In this document: piece by piece, positions 31,488 through 41,740 of the stretch
Numbering within the stretch: position 1 is the first letter of the stretch
Layout of the letters: every line of letters begins with the position of its first letter
NCBI GenBank assembly: GCA_038501625.1
Contig: JAZAYU010000015.1
Span: 806,001-870,000 of the forward strand
Length of the DNA stretch: 64,000 bases
Source of the DNA: Corbicula japonica
Taxonomy: Eukaryota; Mollusca; Bivalvia; Venerida; Cyrenidae
Direction: 5' to 3'
The notes under the pieces: model-generated
The model's input: only the letters and a program-made list of their open reading frames with translations
Databases searched by the model: none
Told to the model about the DNA's origin: nothing
Program-made: the position numbers and the translations under genes

Positions 31488-32745
31488 TGGTGAAATATGC
31501 ATATCAGGAATTGCCACATTCAGAAAACAACAGCCTCCCCACACAGTCAAGAAGAAGAGAGGGGGAGAGAGCATGGTTAATAAAATAATCAGTTTCAAAA
31601 AGGACGCCACTAACAAAAAACAAAAATGAGAACCCGAGGGGTTACCGCCTTGGAACGGTCAGTGGCAAATCAAATTGCCACTGGGGGTTTAAACCAGGTT
31701 CTAGGGTGCACCAACCTCACACTTGCCCCAACAGGTTCTCGTATCACAAGACAAGTACAAATTGTCTTGGTGAAATAACTCCAACCCACCCATCAGCTCA
31801 ACAATGTTGTATGCAAAAGCATACAAACATAAAAACATAAGAAGCTAATAGCATTGCAAAGCCAAAGGGCGGGTACTCAATGATCTTTCCGAGACCAGAG
31901 CATCTGGAGTAAAATCAGCAAGAACACGATGACAGGGATAAAAGAAACAAATCGAGCTTCTAGGTTCTTTTAAGAAAAGATTTCCCCATTAACCTTCATA
32001 AACTCTTAAACCCCTGCCACCGTCGTGCAATCAAAGAGGTAAGCATAATGATCAACTGTAGAAGGGTTAATCACTAGGCCTGCAGAGCGCTGTAAAATAT
32101 CATGTTGGTAACCTTTCTTTTTAAATTTACAGATGGTTTTTACGAATAACCGGGAGAAATTTACACTGCCTTTTATCTTTTTAAGTTTATAAATTAAATC
32201 TCCATAAAAAACTGGTTGTGAAATACCTTGTTGCAAAAGTGATTTTAAACTGCATTTGTATTTATGAATTAAATCTGGGTATCGGCGATAAAACTTGCAA
32301 AAGGTTTTCCTTAATTTGTGATACCGATAACCTTGTTTTAAAAGTTTTTCTGTAATGCAAAGATTACGTTCATTGAAATCATTAACATTGTTGCAAGCTC
32401 TTGAAAAGCGAACAAGCTGTGAGATATAAACCCCATAAGATGTTGCACGGGGAACATCGCCGTCTAAAAACGGAAAATTTACTATATTAAAATTAAAATC
32501 ATCTCTTTTATCATAAATTTTAGTAGTGACATGACCATTTTCAATGGATAGATTTAGATCGAGAAAGTTTGCTTGCTTTTCTGAAGTGTTCGCTTTGTTA
32601 AGTTGTAGTTCTTTAGGATCAATCTTATTAACAAGTAATGGAAAATGGTTATTGTCTATATTTAATAAATCATCAAGGTACCTCGAGGTGTTGTTAAAAG
32701 CTGTAATTATATCATCTTGATGTTCAGTAGAAAGAGATAACATAA
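31488..32745 (-). mobile_element. nested, younger Naiad-type PLE fragment with open RT C-terminal frame
   Basis: A 256-codon frame (about 32,006-32,776) is intact: LSTEHQDDIITAF, YLDDLLNIDNNHFPLLV, KQANFLDLNLSIENG, SYGVYISQLVRFSRAC, GYRYHKLRKTFCKFYRR, KTICKFKKKGYQHDILQ, INPSTVDHYAYLF. The 3' tail follows to 31,490 (ATATGCATATCAGGAATTGC). It interrupts the older PLE exactly after the LYTSLPH motif. Being unbroken, it is younger than its host element. YLDD is the catalytic RT box C; boxes A and B are missing because the element is 5'-truncated. Confidence 0.8.
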
Positions 32746-33549
32746 GGGAGCGAAGTGTATTTAGTTGAGAAATCATAAGTAGACAAACAGAACGCTAAAA
32801 AATTATTTGATTTAAGAAACGTCATTTGAATTTTTAATCGACCAAAAAAAGTTTTTGCCAGAAGTTTCAAAAACCTTATCGCAATACCTAATAATAGCAT
32901 GTTCTTTTATAGCTGTTAGACAAGATGTTAAGAGCACGGATAATTTAGTAAAAGTGCAAGAACTAGAGTTAGCAATAAATCTTGTTTTGTACGGTGTTTT
33001 ATGCATTTTAGGCAACCAATTCATAGTACGTACTTTGTCTTATTTCGGCTCAATACTGATTCTAAATTTTGTAATTTGTAGAGTGTGGTCAGTAACAATA
33101 TCACTCTCAGATGAAGAGGTCAGTATATAAGCATTAGTGCTGTTTAGTTCTTCAGTTAAAATATAAATATAGTGTATCCGTCACACTACAATTGCATTAT
33201 TAGAAGCCTTATCAGCAGGTGTTAAAACAAATCTGTTATGAAAGTCTTGAATTCCTTTATTCAAATGACGAAAGTTAAATCGAGGTCGAGATGGTAATAA
33301 AGCAACGTTTTAAATATGTGTTTTTTTTCCAGTTAAACCGTGCATTAGCCTCAGCATGTTCTCTTTTGCACCATTTATTGCAAAATAAGTTTAAAGACTC
33401 GGCAATTTCGGCACGACATGCATTATAATCAATTTTGTATGAAATTCTATATTAAGGACCTTTAGAAATTAAATAACGAATTCTAGAGTCTTTGATTACA
33501 TTAAGATCCCCGGTAACAACGTGACCGGCAGACTTATAACAATATTTAG
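32746..33549 (-). mobile_element. Naiad-type PLE, 5' part of older block-2 copy (endonuclease deleted)
   Basis: The minus strand reads from GHVVTGDLNVIKDSRIR (about 33,530) through the cysteine region (33,420) to NWLPKMHKTPYKTRFI (33,020) and SLRSLL/TLYTSLP at 32,750. The endonuclease and linker present in block 1 are missing; sequence jumps directly to the exon-1 stub at about 33,550. Confidence 0.75.
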
Positions 33550-33685
33550 TTTTGGAGGCATTGTTTTCGTAAAATGAGGTGAATGGGCATATCTCAAAAT
33601 GACGGTCTGGTAAGGCCCGTTCCTTCGTAAAATAGTGTTTTATGAACACAGTTATAAATAAGGTGATATATAAACAAGTCTTCAT
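33550..33685 (-). pseudogene. exon-1 stub fused to PLE sequence, block 2
   Basis: MKTCLYITLFITVFIKHYF, then LPDRHFEICPFTSFYENNAS, homologous to 17,046-17,220 but shorter. It runs in frame into PLE residues (KYCYKSAGHVVTGD) and ends after 77 codons. The fusion keeps a signal peptide but no complete domain. Confidence 0.75.
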
Positions 33686-33749
33686 TTTGTTTTTTATCTC
33701 TTTTTTATTCCAAAAAAATATTAAATAAAGTATTCACAGTGGTTTCATT

Positions 33750-34366
33750 TAAACACCTGTGTTGCCCTCTGGTACTTTGTCGGAATAAAAATGCACATAC
33801 AAAACAGGCTTAATTCCAACTTGCTCTAAAGAGCTTGGCATCATCATGAGCATGTTGTCATAAGCAATTTAATTTGAAAGTTTCATTAAGTATAAAAAAT
33901 TGGAATAACTCCATAATGTAACCTTGACCTACGGAATTTGGCAGTATCACAAGCATGTTGTCATAAGCAATATAATGTTAAAAAAAAACATGAAGAAAAG
34001 ATTAGAAATGGCGAAGTTTTAGCCAACGTTGTTTTTGTATCAAAATATAAGCACAAAAAGGGGCATAACTCCATCAAATGTAACACTGACATTTAAAATA
34101 TAGAATCATCCTGAGCAATTTAATATGAAAGTTTCATTAAGAAATACTGAGAAATGGCAAAGTTATAGCCAACGTTAAGTTTGCGTATCAAACTCCAAGT
34201 ACAAAAAGGTGCATAACTCCATCAAATCTGACATGAACCTTAATAATTTGGCATCATTACGAGAAGAAATATTAAGAAATGGCAAAGATATAGCCAACGT
34301 TAAGTTTTCGTTACGGACGGACATACGGACGGACGTTCAAAGCGATCACTGCGTATCACCATTTCT
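33750..34366. repeat. ~615-bp interspersed repeat inserted in block 2
   Basis: Absent from the equivalent point in block 1 (about 17,285). It contains repeated phrases AAAAGG.GCATAACTCCATCAAATGTAAC, AAAGTTTCATTAAG and AGCCAACGTTAAG. It ends in GGACGGACATACGGACGGAC followed by CACCATTTCTTCG, a pattern common in bivalve interspersed repeats. A 65-codon plus-strand frame inside it is not a gene. Confidence 0.6.
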
Positions 34367-34589
34367 TCGAAAGGGCGACACAAAAATTGTTTATGAAATC
34401 TTTTAGTGTTAAGTCGCTTGAATATAGTAATTTAAAAAGAAGGATTTTGTGTCAAACAAGTTTCATAACAAAATGTTAACATTTGGAATGGAAATAAAAT
34501 CGGGGCGACGCTGGTGAATTCGTCGTACGCAGGTAAAGATTTAGTACTGTCGGATTATTTTCCTAATTATTTTAGTGTCCTTACATGCT

Positions 34590-34672
34590 CTCTTTTCCTC
34601 TCTTTTTTTTTTTTCGCTGCGTGGGTGGCTGTGTTTTGTATGTGGCGATTCCTGATATCCATGTTTCACTTT
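34590..34672 (+). mobile_element. PLE 3' tail remnant, block 2
   Basis: Duplicate of 17,507-17,587. Confidence 0.65.
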
Positions 34673-34915
34673 TAAAAAATCAGTCAGAAAATTTTTTGGA
34701 TCACTTTTTATATAAAACACAAAAGTTACTGCAGTAAAGATGCTATGTATTTTTGGAGCTGAACGCACGTACTTGGCACCGATCAATCTCGATATATTAC
34801 ACCTTTGTCAGAACCGGGGGATATGGCATGTATGATCATTGTCCTCTCATAGGTAAATACCTTTACGAATAAGAAGTTCAATATTTTCATTTATGTATTC
34901 GTGATATTCATCCAT

Positions 34916-34921
34916 TTTATT
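34916..34921 (-). promoter_or_regulatory. candidate poly(A) signal of copy C
   Basis: AATAAA on the minus strand about 83 bp after the exon-2 stop, in the conserved GCGCAAAATAAAATGGATG context. Confidence 0.5.
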
Positions 34922-35003
34922 TTGCGCTCCGGAAAGAGAGGCACCTTTTATCTAAAACCGTTCATTTGCAGCTAGTTTAAAGAAGGTAGACGCAATATTA
35001 ATT

Positions 35004-35861
35004 TTAACAAATAATGATTAAGAAGACCAAAAACGAATGAATATTAACACAAGAATTCGGTAAATAACCGTCATTGGGCATCTCAAACTCATCTGCACAG
35101 ATACGTACTATCTCCAGTGGTGTGTCGGAATCTTGGGGTTGATTTTGGCGATATGAATTTACAAACCTATACTCTGCGTCATATATTGTCTTATTGGCTA
35201 CTCTGAAGTAAACCTTTAACTCGGAGAAAACATATTCGTCTGGAAATAAATCAACTTGTTCACAAAAGAATAACTTCGTCAGGATCATACCAGTGTGGAT
35301 CCACTTAGTTTGGTATAAGGGAAACAGATAATCCGCCGATGTAACCAGTTGTCTGTTGTACAACAAATGTTCAGCCAAAAATAATATTGTTTTGTTAATG
35401 TCTGTGGATATCCCTAACTCGTCCGTTGGTGTTGGGCTGTATTTTATGATCTCGTTAAATTTTACGAATAATGGGTATTCTTGTTTCTCATATTTTAGGA
35501 ACCAAGTTTCTGTTAAAGCCTGTTGGATCACATCCTGTAAGTAAGATGGGTTTGCGTAACTTAAAGGATAAGTTACGTTTGCTATGATATATCTAACGGC
35601 TTCCAGATCCTCGGATGTCTTTATGAATGGAATAACATACCAGTCCTGTAAAATACCTCTGTGTAACCATGGTGCTAGTGTATTTATCTTGTCATCTTTC
35701 CGCATCTTGCTAAAGAATGCTCCGGGAATGCTCTCATTGTTGATCGGTGTTAATTTCAAGACAACAGAAAATAGAGTTCCGTACCATAGCGTGCTGTAAT
35801 ATCTACAACTACCGTTGACAAGCTTTTGTCCGAGTGGACATCTTCTTGGTCTACAAGAGCT
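35004..35861 (-). CDS. copy C exon 2 (open, but no exon 1 in window)
   Basis: Acceptor TTTTGCAG followed by AGC TCT TGT. 285 codons plus TAA, uninterrupted, beginning SSCRPRRCPLGQKLVNGSC and differing from copy B by a handful of residues (for example NNESIP for NNETIP, YLQDV for YLHDV, QPQDSDTPLEIV for QSQDSGTPVETL). The hydrophobic tail IHSFLVFLIIIC is kept. The copy B intron homology continues upstream to 36,914 and stops there, so the 5' exon is missing. It may be an orphan exon, or could be spliced to a distant exon 1. Open frame with mainly conservative change argues for recent duplication rather than proven function. Confidence 0.7.
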   Translation of the reverse strand, partial: SSCRPRRCPLGQKLVNGSCRYYSTLWYGTLFSVVLKLTPINNESIPGAFFSKMRKDDKINTLAPWLHRGILQDWYVIPFIKTSEDLEAVRYIIANVTYPLSYANPSYLQDVIQQALTETWFLKYEKQEYPLFVKFNEIIKYSPTPTDELGISTDINKTILFLAEHLLYNRQLVTSADYLFPLYQTKWIHTGMILTKLFFCEQVDLFPDEYVFSELKVYFRVANKTIYDAEYRFVNSYRQNQPQDSDTPLEIVRICADEFEMPNDGYLPNSCVNIHSFLVFLIIIC

Positions 35862-36912
35862 CTGCAAAATAACAGGTTTATAATTTACAAATAATTTGCA
35901 CTCTTTATTATCGAGTTTTCGAACCCGTGTTCTTTTTCAAGAAAAATACAGAAATTATTTCGTTTTAAGTAACATCCATGTTGAAAGCGTACTGTTGTTT
36001 TCAATATTTTACTTAACAAAAACCAAATCGGATACGTGGACCTTGCAAATTTATAGTGATAAAGATTTTTTGGCAATGCTTTATTACGTATATTTCAGTA
36101 ATGACATTCCTAATGTCTTAGATATTTACAGACACAAATCTATCAGCAAAGTGATCCTTCATTCGTCAAAAGCGCTATCTATGAAACAGGACGACACGTC
36201 CTGATTCTATGGCAGCGATTTTGTTTTTATATTTATGTGCATTGTTTATAATTACAGAAAATATTCTCTCCGAACCCGAACGTTCTTGTAGATATCAAAC
36301 AATAGCATTGTACTTCGTCACGAGCACCGTTAAAAATATCCATTCAGGAAACTTTTATGTCAACAAACTCACAGCTCTCAAGGTAAAGTTTCCTTTTTCA
36401 GTTAGAAATCTTCGTAGCTGAAATTGTTATGTAGCGCAACAAATATTAAAAAGTCTCAATATTATTATTCATAGAAGCCTTTCTTTGAAATGAGCCCGTT
36501 TGTTTTTTATTACGTTTAATTAGTTTCTCGAAAGATCCATCCAGGATTCGGGCAAAAACAACCTAGATCGATGCATAGTTCTGTCGATAAAGCCCTTGAG
36601 TTTTGTAGCCGAATGGAGCCGATTGTTCAATACATCATTTACGACATTTTCAACACTCGAGTAAAAAAAAACGGTTAAAAAATCCATTTGAAACCGTTTT
36701 TTATAATTTTATTGAATATACTTGAACTTTTTTATTATTTTTTTAATTAAAAATAATTATTTTTTTAATTAAAACTAATTATAGCTACAGCACTGAATCA
36801 AACATCAGCGCTGACGAAACATTTCAGTCGTCGGTTTAAATCGAATCAAAGCTCCTTCGTGGACAAAAATTTGCGTTTAAACCGTCTAAGGTCGTCATTG
36901 AACTTTTATCTC

Positions 36913-36913
<1 letters not shown>
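35862..36913 (-). other. intron remnant upstream of copy C
   Basis: Near-identical to 18,779-19,831. Plus-strand frames of about 100 codons here are unsupported. Confidence 0.7.

Positions 36914-36962
<49 letters not shown>
36914..36962. repeat. (TA)n microsatellite at duplication breakpoint
   Basis: About 24 TA units. Left of it the sequence matches the copy B intron; right of it all homology with copy B is lost. Confidence 0.95.
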
Positions 36963-36965
<3 letters not shown>

Positions 36966-37195
36966 ATACTATACCATACCAAACCATACAACACCACTAT
37001 ACTATACTATACTATACTATACTATACTATACTATACTATACTATACTACACTACACTACACTACACTACACTACACTATACTATACTATTCCACACCAC
37101 ACCACACAACACTATAATTATACTGTATTGTACCATACCATTCCATAACCAAAACCATAACCATACAATACCATAACATACCATACTTTACCATT
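36963..37195. repeat. pentanucleotide ACTAT/ACTAC microsatellite and derivatives
   Basis: About 12 units of ACTAT, about 7 units of ACTAC, more ACTAT, then decaying ACCAC/CCATAC-type units. A 105-codon frame reading Tyr/Thr/Ile repeats here is low-complexity artefact. Confidence 0.95.
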
Positions 37196-37329
37196 GCAGA
37201 GGTATGAACAAATGACAAAATATGGGATAATTGGGTGTTGAGTGGTTAAGTTGGTGGGGGTTTGAGGTGGGCAGAGATACATGTAGTGGGTAGATGGGTG
37301 TGGGATCAGGTGTGTATGGGCTGGGTTGT

Positions 37330-39137
37330 GTAAACCCTAAACAAGAGGGCCATGATGGCCCTAAATCGCTCACCTGAGTACAAAAGTACTCTCAGTTTTT
37401 AATAGGTTTCCAGTAAGAAGATTTTTAAAGATTGCCTTTTTTACTTATTAAGGGCCCCAGGGCGGGGCCAATTTTGACCCTAGGACCAACATTTAAACAA
37501 TGCTGGTAAAGGGTCTCTTCACAATACTCAACACCAAATATTCAAGGTCTAGTCGCATTAGTTTCAATGAAAAATGATTATTTATGTTTTCCTATATAAA
37601 TCAATGTAAACTCAGAGAACCATGGGGCGTGGCCAATTTTGGCCCAGGGGACATAATTTGAACAAACTTGGTAGATATCCACTAGACAATGCTACATACC
37701 AAATATCTAAGCTTAAGGCATTGAGGTTTCCAGTAAGAAGATTTTTAAATATTGCCTTTTTTAGATATTAAGGGCCACCAGGGCGGGGCCAATATTGACC
37801 CCAGGGCCAACATTTAAACGATGTTGGTAAAGGGTCTCTTCACAATACTCAACTCCAAATATCTAAGGTCTAGTCCTGTTAGTTTCGGAGAAAAATGATT
37901 TTTCATGTTTTCCTATATAAATCAATGTAAACTAAGAGAACCCTGGGGCGTGGCCGATTTTTGGCCCAGGGGACATAATTTGAAAAAACTTGGTAGACAT
38001 CCACTAGACAATGCTACATACCAAATATCTAAAGGTAAAATATGCATATCAGGAATCGCCACATTCAGAAAAAAAAACAGCCTTCCCACACAGTCAAGAA
38101 GAAGAGAGGGGTAGAGAGCATGGTTAATAAAATGACCAGTTTCAAAAAAGACACCACTAACAATAAACAAAAATGAAAACCCGAGGGGTTACCGCCTTGG
38201 AACGGTTAGTGGCAAATCAAATTGCCACTGGGGGTTTAAACCAGGTTCTAGGGTTCACCAACCTCACACTTGCCCCAACAGGTTCTCATATCACAAAACA
38301 AGTACAAGTTGTCTTGGTGAAAAAACTCCAACCCACTTATCGGCTCAACAATGTTGCATGCAAAACCACACAAACATATAAAACATAAGAAGCTTTAGGC
38401 ATTGAGGTTTCCAGTAGGAAGATTTTTAAAGTTTTCCATTTTTACATATTAAGGGCCCCCAGGACGGGGCCGATTTTGACCCCAGGGCCAACATTTAAAC
38501 AATGTTGGTAAAGGGTCTCTTCACAATACCCAACACCAAATATCTAAGGTCTAGTCCTATTAGTTTCGGAGAAAAATGATTTTTAATGTTTTCCTATATA
38601 AATCAATGTAAACTAAGAGAACCCTGGGGCGTGGCCGATTTTTGCCCAGGGGACATATTAATTTTGAACAAATTTAGTAGACATCCATTAGACAATGCTA
38701 CTTACCAAATATCTAAGCTGTACGCATTGTGGTTTGTGAGAAGATTTTTAAAGATTTCCAATAAAGGTCTATGTAAAATGAAGTGACACCTGGGGCGGGG
38801 CCAATTTTGACCCCAGAAATAATTTGAACAATCTTTGTAGAGTTCCACTAGAGGGTGCTAAATGCCAAATATCTAAGCTCTAGGCCTTGTGGTTTCAGAC
38901 AAGAAGATTTTTAAAATGTTTCCTTTAGGTTGCCATGGCAACCAGAGTTCTGCATGGAATTGATTTCTTTGAATAACTCTGGAAGAGCTTCATGCAAGGA
39001 ACATCCGTGGCAAGTTTCATCAACTTTAGCCCAGGGGTTTAAGAGGAGATGTTGTTTAAAGCAAAAGTTGACGACGCACGACGGACACAGGGCGATCCTA
39101 AAAGCTCACCATGAGCACAAGTGCTCAGGTGAGCTAA
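37330..39137. repeat. large bivalve interspersed repeat with internal ~320-bp tandem units
   Basis: The left end is AAGAGGGCCATGATGGCCCT followed by CGCTCACCTGAGTAC. The right end is GAGCACAAGTGCTCAGGTGAGCT, the inverted counterpart. The interior repeats a ~320-bp unit (AAGATTTTTAAA, GGGCGGGGCCAATTTTGACC, AAAGGGTCTCTTCACAATAC, CCTATATAAATCAATGTAAACT, GGGGCGTGGCC). Copies start near 37,413, 37,736, 38,414 and (partial) 38,736. A PLE tail splits the second unit at 38,035-38,397. Non-coding. Confidence 0.75.
38035..38397 (-). mobile_element. PLE 3' tail inserted in the large interspersed repeat
   Basis: Complete ~360-bp 3' tail from ATATGCATATCAGGAATCGC to AACATAAGAAGC, splitting the phrase CCAAATATCTAA / GCTTTAGGCATTGAGG that is continuous in other units. 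It proves the tail moves as a 5'-truncated element. Both tail hairpins are intact. Confidence 0.8.
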
Positions 39138-39359
39138 ACAAAATCGTACAAGAAAACATTCAGTGTTATTTATTGATCTCTTTAAATGGATTGTTCGTGT
39201 GTGTGTGTGTGTGTTGGAGGTGTCATGAACTCCTGAATCACTCCCCAGTTTAAATGACGCACAGTTTAAAATGTGCTTAAATATGTCTGACTATACGAAT
39301 AGTCGAGCGTGCAGTCGTTTCCGACTAATTCTTGTTTTTCGTGATGTTAAGTCATCCAT

Positions 39360-39365
39360 TTTATT
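39360..39365 (-). promoter_or_regulatory. candidate poly(A) signal of copy D
   Basis: AATAAA on the minus strand, about 63 bp after the exon-2 stop. It lies just outside the 39,380-44,105 duplicated unit, so copy E lacks it. Confidence 0.5.
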
Positions 39366-39427
39366 TTGCTCTGTGAGTAGCTCTTTTTATCAGAACTCGT
39401 TGATGTAAGCGAGTTCCGACTGTGCAT

Positions 39428-40318
39428 TTAAAATGCAAACACCAATAGTTTTGCAAACAAACAAAAGATAATTAACAAAATCAAATGAATATCACCATTC
39501 CGACTCGATAATATACAATTGTTCGGAATCTCAAACTCATCTCTACAGATACGTACTGTCTCCACGGGAGTGTCTCTAGACTCAACGACATCCTTGACAA
39601 TCCTGAACTCGCCGTCATTTATTGTCTTATTAGTTACTTTAAAGTAAACCTTTAACTGAGAGAATGTGTATTCTTCGGGCAGTAAATCAACTTGCTCACA
39701 AAAGAATACCTTTGTCAGGAACATGCCAGTTCGGATTGTGAGGGACCATATAGTTGGGTACAAGAGAAACAGATAATCATCCGGTGAAACCAGTTGTCTG
39801 TCGTACATCAGATGATCTGCCAAAAATACTTGTGTTTTGTTAATTGTGGCGGATATCCCTATATCGCCATGTAACACGTCAATAGATGTATCACTGTAAG
39901 TTATGATCTCGTTCAATTTCACGGATAGCGGGTACTCTTGTTCTTCATTTCTTACAAACCAAGTTTCCGTTAAAGCCTTTTTGATTACATCGTGTAGGTA
40001 GGATGGGTTTGCGTAACTAAAAGGGTACGTTATGTTTGATATGATATATCTAACGACTTTCTGGTCTTCAGGTGTCTGTATCAAAGGGATGACATACCAG
40101 TTCTGCAAAATACCTCTGTGTAACCATGGCGCTAGTTTATTTATCTTGTCATCTTTCGACATTTTGTTGAAGAATGCTCCGGGAATGGTATTATTGTTGA
40201 TAGGTGTTAATTTCAAGAGAACAGAAAAGGATGTTCCGTACCATAGCGTGCTATCAAAGCCACAACTACACTTGAATAGCCTTTGTCCGAGTGGACATCG
40301 TCTTCGCCTACATGAGCT
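39428..40318 (-). CDS. copy D exon 2 (open; no exon 1 in window)
   Basis: Acceptor TTTTATAG followed by AGC TCA TGT. 296 codons plus stop: SSCRRRRCPLGQRLFKCSC, then LKLTPINNNTIPGAFFNK, APWLHRGILQNWYVIPL, YANPSYLHDVIKKALTETW, MYDRQLVSPDDYLFLLYP, EEYTFSQLKVYFKVTNKTI, DEFEIPNN. It ends in a longer hydrophobic tail (LILLIIFCLFAKLLVFAF) than copy B. It is an A-type exon 2 without A's frameshift. An extra cysteine (FKCSC for FKGSC) gives an odd cysteine count in this module. Upstream is about 1 kb of A-type intron, then satellite, so exon 1 is missing. Confidence 0.7.
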   Translation of the reverse strand, partial: SSCRRRRCPLGQRLFKCSCGFDSTLWYGTSFSVLLKLTPINNNTIPGAFFNKMSKDDKINKLAPWLHRGILQNWYVIPLIQTPEDQKVVRYIISNITYPFSYANPSYLHDVIKKALTETWFVRNEEQEYPLSVKLNEIITYSDTSIDVLHGDIGISATINKTQVFLADHLMYDRQLVSPDDYLFLLYPTIWSLTIRTGMFLTKVFFCEQVDLLPEEYTFSQLKVYFKVTNKTINDGEFRIVKDVVESRDTPVETVRICRDEFEIPNNCILSSRNGDIHLILLIIFCLFAKLLVFAF

Positions 40319-41740
40319 CTATAAAATAAAAAGTAAAATTCAACCATTTCTCTTTTCAACAGTTATACTTCCCATTCTAACCTTTGAAAAGAATTCCAAC
40401 TCTGGAATCCACACTAACTGCTCATACACAATTACTGATCCGTAATTGGTAAAAACGTGTTCTCACGGAAACCGTCACAAAAACAGAATGCTAATATTTA
40501 TGCACATGATTTTGCTAGCAATGGTAACATAATGATAAAACACGATATTACAAGTTACCATTTTCTTTTCATTTTGGGGCCATTTAAATTAAGTTTTTGC
40601 GTTAGATGTCATGCTTAACTGTTACGCGTTGCCAAAGTTTGCAAACGAGCGTCTGCAATAGTCTTTGTCGATGCGGCGCTTGACCAGAAGTAAACAATAG
40701 ATCAAATGTAGGACTTTCTCAATTTTTAATTCAGATGCCTTTCATTGCGACTTAATAAGCATTTCCACTCGTTCTTTTAAAAAATTTCTATCGTGAGATA
40801 GGAAATAAAAAGACAGCCGGAAATGGTTCTAAACCGGAACTGGTTGACAAACTGTGTTAATAGGTATAGAAAACTTTAATTTCATTTATTTTACCTAGCT
40901 AAAGTCTATAAAATCAGACACACGGACTTTAAAAAAATTGAAGCGATAGAGAAATGTTCGGGCTACATCTATATTACTTTTATAAGGCTAATGCCATTCC
41001 GAATGAAATAGATATTTACATACAAAATCTACTAGCATAGTGCTATCTCCTTCGCCTAAGAAAAACGCTTTCTTCGGAAACAGTAACTATTAACTATCAA
41101 CTAATATATCAATATATTATAACTGTTATACGCTGAATTTGTAATAATTTTTCGAAGCAATACACTTATTTATTAATTTATTTTGAGGTACTTAACATTT
41201 CTATATCTTTATCAGGCTAAGGAGCCTAAAGGTATATCAGAACAATAGCTGAATATTAATCAAACACAAAATGAATTCGATTCATTTTCAATAATAAATT
41301 TTAAAATGTCTGCAGAAATGCAGAAACACTGTACAGTTTGTCAACCTCTTCCGGTTAATCTTTTTATCCGTTGTGAAAAAAAGATATGCAAAGCAATTAT
41401 CTTAATTTGGTTTTTTGTTTTAATGTATGCAAAATGTCTTACCAAAAATGTGTTATTTTAGTCACCGCATGTGTTTACTTTCACAAATGTAGCTTATTTA
41501 TTGACAGACACATTTATACCAGTTCTGGTTAATTTATCAGTTTCGAATCAGGCGAATATATATCAGGCGACATCTTTCAAAGTGTTTTTGACTGTCAGAT
41601 TTGACAGCTGTGTAATGGTTTTGTCAGACCGAATATATGTTCAAATGTTTTCTTTTTTAAGGGTTCAAAATAAATCTGAAAATAATAGGTGTGTGAAGTT
41701 GGCAGTGAGTAATGAGTAGGGAATTGGATATGCAATATCC
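40319..41740 (-). other. intron remnant and flank upstream of copy D
   Basis: 40,319 to about 41,335 matches the copy A intron (7,943-9,020). Beyond this, where A continues to a PLE tail and exon 1, D has about 400 bp of different sequence running into satellite. An 82-codon plus-strand frame (41,471-41,719) is shared with copy E but has no motif. Confidence 0.65.

Larger units (their letters stand above)
26415..36962. repeat. segmental duplication block 2
   Basis: Collinear with 10,665-19,876. Relative to block 1 it has gained a ~990-bp insertion at 28,938, a nested PLE at 31,488-32,745 and a ~615-bp repeat at 33,750. It has lost the endonuclease end of the PLE and most of the exon-1 stub. 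Homology ends inside the intron (TA)n tract, before exon 1. Confidence 0.85.

Noticed and set aside
36859..37176. 105-codon frame rich in Tyr, Ile and Thr
   Set aside because: It is the translation of (TA)n and ACTAT/ACTAC microsatellites.
40032..40445. 137-codon plus-strand frames opposite exon 2 of copies D and E (also 44,759-45,172) and similar frames opposite A-C
   Set aside because: They are antisense shadows of the exon-2 coding frame continuing into the intron, with no domain and no conserved start context of their own.
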